A stretch of DNA of 64,000 bases from Drosophila pseudoobscura (Eukaryota > Arthropoda > Insecta > Diptera > Drosophilidae): contig NC_046683.1 in the NCBI RefSeq assembly GCF_009870125.1, positions 48,251,869-48,315,868 of the forward strand, given 5' to 3'. The notes under the pieces are model-generated. The model searched no databases, had not been told where the DNA came from, and saw only the letters and a list, made by a program, of their open reading frames with translations. A program made the translations under genes and the position numbers. This document shows, piece after piece, positions 1 through 9,470 of this stretch (positions within the stretch are counted from its first letter, which is position 1; every line of letters begins with the position of its first letter).

Positions 1-345
1 GCACTCAACAGCAAGTTCCTTCGAAAGAGTACTTGCTAATCGCATGAGTCTTAGGTGGCTAGGAGTTCGCTCTCTTCTTGAGTGTAATTTCTACTGTAAA
101 CTTCCGAATATTGTATGCACTCCCAAGCCGAAAGTTCACTGAAGGATTTCCCCAAGCTTAGCCCTCAGCCCATAATCGCATGGATTCCTTCTCTTTGCTA
201 AACGCTTTTCGCCACCCCCCCTCTACCTCTAGCTGGTCATTAGACTGAGTTTTCCAGCCGACTGGCATTGGCAAACAAAACACTCAAACAGAGTCCACTT
301 CCACATTGATTGCAACTTGGTTAAACAACAACAAATCATTTAAAC
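1..345. other. no gene recognised
   Basis: No convincing open frame or RNA gene is seen on either strand. If dysc continues to the left, this stretch may be part of its intron. Confidence 0.3.
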
Positions 346-430
346 AAATCAAACCCCAACAGGCGGACAGGACCGGACAGGACAGGACACGACAGCAGAC
401 GAGGCACCCGAAGAGGAAGGAAGGGCCAAC

Positions 431-727
431 ATGGAGACCTATCTGACGGAGATCAAACAATTGCGCATACCACGCCCGAAATTCGAGCCCAACAGTTGCC
501 ACCAGCAACACCAACATGCGGTGGCAGTCGGCACATCGACAAGCTCCAGCACCACCTCCAACACGCCCACGCCCCCCCATCATCATCAGCGACCGTGGCG
601 ACACTTTGTGCGACCCTTTACGCCGCCGCGTGATTACCATCTGCCCATGGTGGCCGGTGGAGGAGGAGGCGGAGGCGGTGGAGGAGCATGGTCCGTCGAG
701 GAGGCCTCCATGCACGACAAGATCTGA
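431..727 (+). CDS. short plus-strand open frame, possibly the last exon of an unidentified gene
   Basis: The frame starts at an ATG in a good fly context (CCAACATGG) and runs 98 codons to a TGA. It begins METYLTEIKQ and then becomes rich in His, Ser, Thr and Pro, with a run of ten glycines before the C-terminus. The same frame stays open upstream to about 346, and an acceptor-like CCCCAACAG lies just before 363. It could therefore be a 3' terminal exon rather than a complete gene. An AATAAA follows at 969-974 with GT-rich sequence after it. No domain is recognised and low complexity limits confidence. The minus strand here is also open, but it reads as an artefact of the same repeats. Confidence 0.4.
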   Translation: METYLTEIKQLRIPRPKFEPNSCHQQHQHAVAVGTSTSSSTTSNTPTPPHHHQRPWRHFVRPFTPPRDYHLPMVAGGGGGGGGGGAWSVEEASMHDKI

Positions 728-968
728 GGAGGAGAAGTAGGCGGAGGCGGAGGCGGAGGAGGAGTAGCGGCAGGGAGCGGTCTGCGGTCTGTTTGACCTG
801 GCATCGAATTGCTTACACTTATTGGCTATATGCACATGCTACATACATATATATATATTTTTTTTGCTATATATACGATACATACATACTTATAATTGCA
901 TAATTTAGTGATTCAGTTTAGTGTTTAGTTAGTTTTAGATACCATAAATATACAATATAGATGCAAAG

Positions 969-974
969 AATAAA
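969..974 (+). terminator. poly(A) signal for the 431-727 gene
   Basis: A canonical AATAAA lies 242 bases after the TGA of the plus-strand frame and is followed by a GT-rich stretch. The intervening 728-968 is AT-rich 3'UTR-like sequence with GGA repeats just after the stop. Confidence 0.4.
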
Positions 975-1326
975 GTATACAAAAAGTTGTAGAGTTTGGC
1001 TTGAGGGTGTCTTAAATGTCTGGGTTGCGGCAAGAGTACGAGTACGAGTATATTGGATAGATTGTATAGATTGTATAAGATAAGGTAGCATAGGGAGGTG
1101 TGCTGATACAATGGTGTGTTTCATTATGGAATGAAGTTGAGACAACCATCCAAAGTATGAGAGATGTCTTGAGGATAGATATGACCTGGAAGATGAATGA
1201 AATCTCAGGAAGCTACATCCCTCCCTTGATGATCACCAGAATGCGATGACCTTTAGCGATCTACTTAAATCTTTTGCAGTTCTCTGGATCCCTACAGAAT
1301 ACGCTCCAATCGCTTCGCTTACTCAC

Positions 1327-1404
1327 CGTATCTTGTTCGTATTCCGGTAATAGGGTTTCGCTTCCACGGCGAGCTCTAGTTCTATGCTCATCACAGCCGT
1401 ATTC
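1327..1404 (-). CDS. dysc: probable dysc exon near the left edge
   Basis: The 26-codon frame (EYGCDEHRTRARRGS...) lies between a good acceptor TCCCGGCTAG and a strong donor ACG|GTGAGT. It is phase 0 on both sides and matches the phase of the preceding polyQ exon. No clear following exon is found inside the window. A frame opening after TCATCTTCCAG near 1180 is possible but unconvincing. Confidence 0.5.
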
Positions 1405-4400
1405 CTAGCCGGGACGAAAGAATTTACAAAAATATTTTTCAGCTTCTGGTATGCTTTTTTTTTGTTTGTTTGTTTTGGTGACTCAAGATTATACTTTAGA
1501 GTAGAGTACTTTTACAACAATTAACAGCCAATTGGACAACATTTAAGAAAGGAAGAGAAACATAGCCGGAAACAGAGAACGCTTCAACATAAACCACATT
1601 AAACAGAGTATGAAAAAAACAACCAAAAAAAGATACACCAGACGGGACACACAAAGACACACAATACACAGAAGGATAAATAGAACAGATTAAACAGATT
1701 AAACAGACAGACAGAAGAGAAAGAGAACTGAAACCCTTAAAAACGCGCCGATCTTTTGGGCCCGAATGTCAATTTTGCATACCCCATTTGGGGGGTATTC
1801 GAATTTTGTAGCTGCATTAGATGGTTACACACATATAATGGGAATCGAGCTTAGGGAAAGTATTAGACAAAAATTAAATAAACAATAAGGGAGACAAGTT
1901 CTGAAGAAAACTACAGAATATTTTCATAAATACTTATAGAAATGGTTCGAAAGACTTTTATGCTCGAAAATTTTTGCACAAAGAATTTTTGTCGGTGGGA
2001 AACTTCTAGTAGAAAGCACAGAGTTTCCCACAATAGTGAAAGTAATCGAAGAGTGAGTGAGTGAGTGAGTGAGTGAGTGGGGGAGGGCTAGCTATTGTAC
2101 GAGTATGTAGGTTTTTGGCTTGGTTTGCTACACTTTTTGTTTGGGTTCACGTTCGCACGCTTCATTCCTGACCTGTTGCTGATTGTCTTTGGTTTGCTTG
2201 AATTGCAACTGATTTGGTCCCAACTGTTCGTGAGGATGATGATGACGCACAGGCACAGATCCCACGTTGCCGCTGCTGATGCTGTTGATGTTGATGCCAC
2301 CCAGATGACGCAATGAGGCATGATGAGGTGGATAATGTTGCTGTTGCTGATGCTGTTGCTGTTTCTGATGCTTTAGCTGCTGTTGTTGCTGTTGTTGTTG
2401 CTGTTGTTGTTGTTGTTGTTGTTGTTGGGGTGGTGGTGGTGGCGATAATGATGATGAAGATTGGTTACTTGCTGTCTGATAATGTGATGCTGGCTGTGCG
2501 CGATGCAGTATTGGTCCCGCCGACATGGGCCGATATGGCAACTGGATTGCGGGTCTAATTCATATACACATATACATATACATATATACATCATATATAA
2601 TATACGATATGTCAGTTAACAGTTACTGATGGGGCTGTAGTGTGGGGTAGTGGGTGGGGGGAGTGGGTAGGGAGTGGGGAGGTGGCGAGGTGGCGATGGA
2701 GGACAAGTGGAATGGTCAGACTGGAGTTATTTTCAAGGTACCGTTTGTGTATATCCGTTACGGTCATGCCCAGTCCCGAGTCCGATGAGGGACTACGTCC
2801 GGTGGCGGCTATAATCTCCAAATCGTCAGCTGTTACCTGTTGGGGGAACGGAACGGAACGAACGTAATGGAACGGAATGGAACGAAACGAACGATTTGGT
2901 GTTTTGCATACGATTTCAGAGAGCGAGTGACACAGTGAGGAGAGGCAGTGACAGAGACAGTGACAGATTTGATAGATTTGACAGATTCGATAGATTGAGT
3001 GAGTGAGTGGAGAGTGAGGAGTGGAGTGGTGGAGTTGTGAGTGAAGCAGGGTTCTAGTACAAAGCTTTTGTTGAGTTCTGTTCTACTGAGGATATTCAGA
3101 GATAGAGACAGATCGAGAGAGTGTCTTAGAGCGACAGAGAGAGAGAGAGAGAGAGGAAGAGAGAGTGGGAGTGCTTCTCTTGATATTTAGCCATATAGAA
3201 TATATAGTATATTTATATTTATATTTATATTGATATGTGGGGTGCTTCATCTGTTCGACTGTTTAGGTGTTCTGTCAGGTGCATTTTTCTTGTGGGATTA
3301 CATAGAATATTTTGTTGTTTGTTATTTTACAGTATTATTTTTAATGCTTATAGAACTATAGATAACGAGTGGAGCACATCCACATACCCCCAAAGGCAAT
3401 TTGTTTTGCTGTGGAAATTGCTTTGCCTCGATCCAATTTTTTGTTGATATTTACATCTAAGGAATGATACCCTGTTTTGGAGGCAACTGTACTTGTACCT
3501 ATACCTAGAGGCGTGGTTTTCTTGTAAAAATTGACATTCGTTTTCGTTTCATTTCTGTTCTGATTGTTTTCGTGTGTGTTTTTAGCAAGGGGCCGAATCA
3601 GAGAGGTAAGCGAATAAGAAGTTTTTGAAAGAAAACTGTCACAACTGAACCGGAAAGAAAGAGGAGTACGAGTACGAGTAAGATAATAACATGCAGCTTT
3701 TTGTGGAAATTAAATGAAATTAAGCATTAACAGGTTTTTGTTTCGAGTTTCAAGGGCTAGTTTAGTTTCGGGCTAAACACAGCTATTAAGTGGATAACGG
3801 ATCTCTCGTTCATTAATTAAACTACAAGTTTCGTTTTGGTTTTGGTTTTGTCCAGTGTTATTTATGTATTTAGTCTACAGATAAATCGTTTAAAGTTAAA
3901 GTAAAAGTTACAAACATACAACAATCAACAATCAACAACGACAACAACAAGAGAAAGATTTACTAAATAATAACAACATCTCGTTGGAGAGAGTAGACAT
4001 ATGTCTACTTAATATATATGTATATAGTGGTAGACAGTACACAGTAGACGGCTGTTAGATCTGTTAGATCTGCACACTTTTGCCTGAACATGCTCAGTGT
4101 GTGTGTGTGTGTGTGGTGTGTGGCGTGTGGCGTGTGGGTGTGAGGCGAGAGACGGGACGGAGTCTCTCTGATCTAAGTATATATTGTGTCTGTGTCGTAG
4201 AATAAATCTTCTAAAAAGCTTACCGGCAAATCACGGGCGGGGTCTCCCTTACGCTATAAAAGATTAAACGGAAGAGGCGTTAAACACATGCGTTTAAAAA
4301 CAAAGTTAGAGGCAGGTCTACGGTCTATGGTCTATGGTGGCGGTCACTCACCCGATGCCTGTCCACGCTATAAGGATCGCGTTCCCGGCGATAGACGAGC

Positions 4401-7400
4401 TCATCGTATCGCGTGCGATCCTCGGGGAACACGAGTTCTCGGATCTCCGTCACTAGCGTGTGCTGGTAGGGGTATAACAATCAGATAAATGCAATAAATG
4501 GAAGAGCCTTCCAGAGCATACCTTTTCGTACGTATCTAACATCTCTAGTAAGACGGCAACAAAGGCATCTATGGTCATTGCTTTCCCACTATACTCTGCA
4601 ATATAGTAGGAGAGGCTTGCAAAGTGATGACGGGGCAGCAGAGAGCGGGCCTTCTCCTCCACCATGGTCGCAATCTGACCTTTTCGGCGTGCCCTAGGTA
4701 TTTCGGATATATCAGAATTAGGAGCGTCCCGTGAGAGACGAGCGGGGGATCCTTACCTTGTGCCTGTTGGACTGTAGGCATCCCAGGGCTCCATCTCGAT
4801 GGAGGTACAGGAATGCGGCACTTTGCCCACATCACGTATCACCAGCGACATGCGCTTGTGGTATTTCAACTGACCAACGGCCTCGTCGTGCGTCACATCG
4901 AGAAACGATTGGCCGTTGACCTCGAGGATCTCGTCGCCGATCATCAGACCACACCGATCGGCCACACTGTCCTTGTCGACGCCGGTGACAAAGATCCCCA
5001 GGCCGTACTCCACGCCGCCGCGTATCATCAGGCCCAGGGACTGTCCCGGCTCTATGAGCAGCTCCACGCGACGTATCCTGAGGGGGTGAAATACGGTTAC
5101 AGGTGGTTCTTCTTCGCGGGCCCTGCCCAGCAGTCGGGACCTACCGATCGCGCCGGTCGCTCCGTCGGCCCCCGTACTCCATGGGCGGCGAGGCGGGCCT
5201 GCCGTGCCGATCCATCCAGGAGCAGGTCTGCCGGAAGGGCAGGCCCTGTCCCGAGGCCGCCGCCGCTTGATTCTGTGGATGCAGGGGTGGTGCCATCGAC
5301 GCGTACATGGGGTCGCGGGAGGGTGGTCCGAATCCATGGAGCGGCGCCGTCGAGTTCAGCGTGGGCGGGGCTCTCACCGTCATACTGATTTGACGTGACG
5401 ATTTCAATATCTGCACACATCTCTGCGTTAAGAAAAAATGTGGCAATAGAAGAGACACAAAAGAGAGGACAGATGCGAGCAGAAAACGAACGAACCAACA
5501 AGAAGAGAGACAGAGTAAAAGAGTAAAGGAGTAAAGGAGCAAAGGAGCAAAAAGAGAAACGGGAGCAAAAAGTACAAAATTAAATCAAACAACAAACCAA
5601 AAACCCAAACAAAAATAATTTGATTACAAAAATTACTTTGCAAAAATTTGAAAACTAAAATTCCTTACGAACAAATTCCGAAATTATTAATTAACTTAAA
5701 TTGTAGGCGTGTCCCGTAGCTTGGCCCTAGTCCCCCGCCCGCTTTGCTGCTGCCTGTTGGCTGTTGGCTGTTGGTTTTTGTGGTTTCATGGCTGCTGCTG
5801 CTGCTGCCGCTGCTGCTGTCATTATTTTAATTGTTTCTGACCAAAAATAAAAACGAAACTAATGTGAGAGTGTGCAAAATTGTGTGGGTCCAAGGGTGCT
5901 GCTCTGTGCTGCGTGCAAACGGGTCGTCGTCGTCGTCGTCCTGTGAATCCTCCCAGGTGTCGCCCCCAGGGACCCCCCTGGTCCCCCTTCCAGCAGCTTG
6001 CGGCTCTTGCGGTTTATTTTTCGGACTCTTCACAGGGACTTTTCCTAGCTGCTGAATAATAATGGTCTATCGATACCCAGCTATCATCTACTCAGAGTCC
6101 TTCCGTGGTCCTTTCCGGTCAACAGAAGATGAACAGAAATGATATATTTCGAATGAAATAAAGTAAATCCAAAAGCAATGATATATACACAAACGATTCA
6201 GATACAAAATGCGACTAATCTATTGCCAATTTTTTCTCAGTGTATATTTGTATTAGTGTGTTATTGGTTTTAATACTTTTTCGTTTCTCAAATGTTTTAG
6301 TAATTATTCATACAAAAAGTATCAAGTGCACAAGGGTAGTATACGTATGTATATATGTATATTTATTGTATGTATTTGCATAAGAAAAACTACGGTAAAA
6401 ATCGTTTAGAGCAGACAGAAATTGATCGAAATGATAGAACGGGCCGCAAAGGGGGTGGGCCACCCACACCATATCCTTATCCATAGCCATACACAGACAC
6501 ATATGTGTAGGTGTATATACATACATATATGTTTCAAAAGCAAGTTTTATCGAAAATGGTTAAAGTTTAAATTGGTAGAAGAGCGTGAGAAATGGCACAA
6601 CATGTCTCTGGGCCAGTGCCAGTGGCAGTGGCAGTGGCTCTCCCTCTTTTCAGCAATCTAGTTTGTCGTATCCATATATGAGGAATTATATTGACTATCA
6701 GAACGTGTCACATAAAATATCCCACAATAAATTGACTTTCGTTGTTGGACAGCTGCGGAGGGGAAGGCAGAGGCAAAGTCAAAGGCAGCCCTTCTGCTTT
6801 TCGTTGCCAAGTTCTGCCGAGTGTTGGCCATAAAAGACAAAGATGTTGGCCTACTGAATACAGTCTACTTGTTTTCTATATATGTATACATATATGCATA
6901 TAAAAGCCTGATGGATGGGACCCTATTAGGGGCAACTATTAAGGGGGACAACGATTGAGAGAGCCGAAGCGGCCCGGTCTAGGGGCTCTATTCAAGAAAA
7001 TCGCATTAAAAATCAATAAAGTGTACAATAAAATTTGATATTTTTGAAAGGAGATGAGTTTGACATTGCTGTCAGTGGCGCAGGATGGGCATGGAGCATG
7101 GAGCATAGCATAGCAGTGAGCAGTGAGCTGGGAGCAGGGAGCAGTGAGCAATGAGGACATCATTCCATACAGTGTCCATAATGTATCTACTTTGAGAGGT
7201 GGAGAGTTCTTCGACTACTTAGTAATTTTCTGCATGCTCTAATCGATTTTTGTCTAAGAATAGAGAACATTAGCTACTACAAAATATATGGGTACGTTTT
7301 TTTATAAATATAGAAAAAGAGATGTAAATATATAGGCTTGTTTGTGGGCTATTTCGATGGATGCTCACCTTCAGCGCCTCCTCGTGATTGATTGAGGTGA

Positions 7401-9457
7401 ATGGGGTGCCGTTCACCTCTAGGATTGTATCACCGGGTCGCAGTCCGGCGCGCTCGGCCACCGAATTCTCCTCGATGCGTGAGATGTAGACGCCCAAGCC
7501 TGGAGGCACACAAAAACAACAAAAGGAAGGGAATCAATTAGCTCAGACATTGAATTTTTAACAAAAATCCACCATCCCCCCATTCCTTCCTTGGTTTTTC
7601 ATTAAGCTCTGCCAAGTTGCCTGGAAGTGGTTTGAGGATGGAGTGCGGCAGCCATTTTATGTTTAATTTATAAAGCACATGTGCATGTGGCTGTGTGTGT
7701 GTGTGTGTGCCACAATGCCAGAAAGAGATAGGGAAACAGAAGCAATGGACGAGGAGGAGCCTGCCTGCATACGGGGGCAACTTAAATAGATTTTTATCGA
7801 TTTTAAAGCCCCGTCCGCATATTGCAAACTAAAAATAAATTCTACCCACAGCAGGAAATGGGAATGAAAGAGGCGCAGTCTTTGGCGGTGAAGGAGGGCA
7901 GTCCAAGGGGACAGGTAGGGGGGCAGGGACAGGGACAGGGGCAAGGGTCAGGGGTACTGCGGATGTGTGGCTGATGTGCCTGACGTGGAGGCAGGAAGAG
8001 CTGGTTAGCCGAAAAGGTAGTCAGGTGCAAAAATGCACTTGGAAAATGTCAAAGCTTCTGGCGGTTTGTCGAACACAAACAAAACCCACACGGCGGATGG
8101 ATAGCTGGAGAAACGGAGGAACGGAGAAACGGAGAACCGAATAACCGACAATATAAAACGAAATTGAAAACTAAATTGCACGAAAGTGGTTCCTCAAGCT
8201 AAACCAGAGACAGAGAGACTTAGGGGAGGAGGAGGAGGGGTAGGGCCTAAACCCACTGGGCGTGACATCAAATCAAACAGCAAGAGGCCTGAACTGGGCG
8301 TGGCTCTCAATCTGTCATTGAACGGGCGATAGAGTGCAGAGGAATGCCATCTATCTTGAGCAGGGCGGGGGGGGGCATACCTGAGTCTTTGCCTCCTTTG
8401 ACACAGATACCGAAGCCATGATCGATCTGCTGATCCCGAGACATGGAAACGGTTCGCGTCGTTAGTTCGTGGATGTTCGGAACACTGCGATCTCTTTCCC
8501 GCTCACGATCCCGATAGATCTGCAATTAAGGAGGAGCAAAAGGGAGTAAATATAGTCCTTGCAGGAAACTGGTGCCGGATGGTGCCGGGCACCCACCTGA
8601 TGCGTCGTCGAGGGCGGACTGCTGGCCGGACTGCGTCGTCCGGTGCGATCGCGTGTGCCGCCATTGCTGTAGTGATAGCTACTCGTAGGAACTGAAGACG
8701 ACTGGGTGGCGCCGAACATGCGGAGCACCTGCTCCGGCGATATGGGGCGCTTCTTGTTGCCGTTGCCCATGGCCGACCGCCCGCTGGCCGCCGTCGAGGT
8801 GGGCAGGGTGCCCGCCGTGCCGGCGGCCATGTGGCTGGCGGGTGAGGAGCTGAGGTACGCGGAGCCGCGTCCCGGCAGCGAGCCCCCCTTGGTGGGCACC
8901 CCCGCCGAGTTGAAGTAGTAGTGGGGCGAGTGGGGTCGCTCCACGATTGTGTACGAGGTGCCGGGCGGGGAGTAGTAGAGCCCCGAGCGGCCTCCGCCCA
9001 CAGCTCCGCCACCGGCGCGCAGCGAGCTCGTGCTATTCCCCACACGCGACCCGCCGCCCATGCCCGTTGCCCCCGAGCCCCCGTAGGGGCCGCCGCTGCC
9101 GGGCGGTGGACTGATCATGCCGAAGGCCAAGCCGATGTCCTCGGCCTCGTAGCTGCTAGGAGCACCCGCACTGCTCCGCATATGGTGGGCACTGAGTCCT
9201 TGCGAGCCGCCAGTCGGCACGCTGGATGATGATTGGGTGGCGCCCGAAATGAGCCCGGCCAGTCCGCCGATGCCGCCGCCGCCCCCGCCACTGGGGCCGC
9301 CAAGGCCAAGTCCCGACGCTGCTCCGCCATGGTATCCGTAGGCTCGTGCACTCCAACGTGAGGGTCCAAGATCGCATAGTTCGGCATAATCGTTGCCAGC
9401 TGCGCTCATTGTCAGGGGGTCGCCGTCGTATGGTATGCCACTTCCCCCAAGGCGCAT
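1327..9457 (-). CDS. dysc: dyschronic, whirlin/DFNB31 orthologue (two PDZ domains plus harmonin-homology domain); 3' end not reached
   Basis: This is a PDZ scaffold protein. Drosophila DYSC is known to control Slowpoke BK-channel expression, circadian locomotor output and synapse shape. The coding exons I can phase, in 5' to 3' order, are 9457-8597, 8519-8381, 7499-7369, 5410-5145, 5077-4757, 4693-4522, 4462-4352, 4253-4224, 2836-2742, 2554-2173 and 1404-1327, about 862 codons. PDZ1 covers roughly residues 308-392 (HGFGICVKGG loop), PDZ2 roughly 467-552 (SLGLMIRGG loop) and the harmonin-homology domain roughly 580-665. The order PDZ, 'DRHGRPASPP' linker, PDZ, HHD is diagnostic of whirlin. The start is the first in-frame ATG of the Gly/Ser-rich exon. 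An upstream exon could add residues, because the frame is open up to the acceptor. The C-terminal third PDZ of whirlin is not seen here. Joins from 2742 leftward are less certain than those before. Confidence 0.85.
1434..2127. other. dysc intron with GAGT microsatellite
   Basis: AT-rich intronic sequence with A-rich repeats at 1610-1740 and a (GAGT)n run at about 2051-2078. No other gene is seen. Confidence 0.4.
2173..2554 (-). CDS. dysc: dysc exon with polyproline/polyglutamine tract
   Basis: The open frame encodes PYRPMSAGPILHRAQ, then five prolines, about 17 glutamines and further His/Gln-rich sequence. It ends in a more complex HLGGININSISSGNVGS segment. The acceptor is TGAATTAG in a TA-rich stretch and the donor is CAG|GTCAGG. 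Without that donor the frame reaches a TAG at 2128-2130. Both splice sites are weak, but the coding character is clear. Confidence 0.6.
2742..2836 (-). CDS. dysc: dysc exon after the microexon
   Basis: It follows the acceptor CCCCAACAG in phase 0 and encodes VTADDLEIIAATGRSPSSDS, then GLGMTVTDIHKR. The SSDSGLG motif resembles the SEDSGVD segment of vertebrate whirlin. The donor AAACG|GTACCT is weak. If it is not used, the frame runs on to a TGA at 2612-2614, which would give a shorter isoform ending SVTVN. Confidence 0.6.
2837..4223. other. dysc intron, simple-sequence rich
   Basis: It contains GGAAC repeats at 2850-2895, GA-rich repeats at 3110-3170, and GT repeats at 4098-4140. No coding exon is convincing. 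The intron ends at the microexon at 4224-4253. Confidence 0.5.
4224..4253 (-). CDS. dysc: dysc 30-nt microexon
   Basis: Ten codons (RKGDPARDLP) lie between a pyrimidine-rich acceptor TTTTATAG and a strong donor CCG|GTAAGC, with phase 0 on both sides. It can therefore be included or skipped without a frameshift. It sits just after the harmonin-homology domain. Confidence 0.65.
4352..4462 (-). CDS. dysc: dysc exon: harmonin-homology domain, last helix
   Basis: This is a 37-codon, phase-0 exon beginning HTLVTEIRELVFPED and continuing ELVYRRERDP, the counterpart of the last helix of the whirlin HHD. The acceptor is CCCCTACCAG and the donor CGG|GTGAGT. Confidence 0.85.
4522..4693 (-). CDS. dysc: dysc exon: harmonin-homology domain, first part
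   Basis: The 172 nt encode VEEKARSLLPRHH...YYIAEYSGKAMTIDAF, a clear match to the helical harmonin-homology domain that follows PDZ2 in whirlin. The acceptor is ATACCTAG before 4693. A nearer AAAAG acceptor would put the domain out of frame. The donor is AAAAG|GTATGC. Confidence 0.85.
4757..5077 (-). CDS. dysc: dysc exon: PDZ2
   Basis: A complete class-type PDZ is encoded: RRVELLIEPG, the SLGLMIRGG loop, GLGIFVTGVD, GDEILEVNGQSF and HDEAVGQLK. The VGKVPHS motif that follows PDZ2 in vertebrate whirlin comes next. The acceptor is CCCCCTCAG and the donor CACAAG|GTAAGG. Exon phases (1 base in, 2 bases out) fit both neighbours. Confidence 0.88.
5145..5410 (-). CDS. dysc: dysc exon: end of PDZ1 and inter-PDZ linker
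   Basis: It opens with ILKSSRQISMTVRAP, which completes PDZ1 in exact register with PDZ2. A Pro-rich linker containing SWMDRHGRPASPP follows, equivalent to the whirlin linker after PDZ1. The donor is GATCG|GTAGGT and the intron to the next exon is only 67 nt. A second acceptor 12 nt upstream (AACGCAG before 5422) would add Arg-Cys-Val-Gln inside the helix. Confidence 0.8.
5411..7368. other. dysc intron splitting the PDZ1 helix
   Basis: About 2 kb of intron lie between HEEALK and ILKSSR. It contains AT-rich stretches, a (GTC)n run near 5926-5940 and CTG repeats near 5790-5820. A minus-strand frame at about 5827-6055 with six aspartates is open, but I find no strong reason to call it an exon. 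Confidence 0.6.
7369..7499 (-). CDS. dysc: dysc exon: core of PDZ1
   Basis: The 131-nt exon encodes the GLGVYISRIEENSVAERAG and GDTILEVNG strands of PDZ1 and stops inside helix alpha-B at HEEALK, in phase 0. The acceptor is GTGTGCCTCCAG and the donor AAG|GTGAGC. The helix is completed by the exon ending at 5145, across an intron of about 2 kb. Confidence 0.85.
7500..8380. other. dysc intron
   Basis: Intronic sequence with a short GT repeat near 7690-7709 and GGGACA repeats near 7915-7950. No gene is recognised. Confidence 0.6.
8381..8519 (-). CDS. dysc: dysc exon: start of PDZ1
   Basis: The 139-nt exon is flanked by CTTAATTGCAG and CTCAG|GTATGC. It encodes a charged RDRERERDR stretch and then the carboxylate-binding loop HGFGICVKGG of PDZ1. 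It ends in phase 1 and joins 7499 to give KDSGLGVYIS. Confidence 0.8.
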
Positions 9458-9470
9458 TACACTGCTGGAG
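8597..9470 (-). CDS. dysc: dysc exon: Gly/Ser-rich N-terminal region with proposed start codon
   Basis: The acceptor CTCCTTGCAG precedes 9470 and the donor CAG|GTGGGT follows 8597. The frame is open through the acceptor. The first ATG is at 9457-9455 and a second, better placed one (GACAATGAG) lies 16 codons later. The 287 residues are low complexity, with long Gly, Ser and Ala runs, and contain no domain. The third position is strongly GC-biased, which also opens long antisense frames that I treat as shadows. Confidence 0.75.

Noticed and set aside
2573..2612. TATATACATATATACATCATA-type stretch as a promoter TATA box
   Set aside because: It is a TA/CA simple repeat inside dysc, with no initiator at the right distance on either strand.
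5827..6055. Minus-strand frame with six aspartates inside the dysc PDZ1 intron
   Set aside because: The acidic run is a GTC trinucleotide repeat. Using it would truncate PDZ1, and no convincing acceptor was seen.
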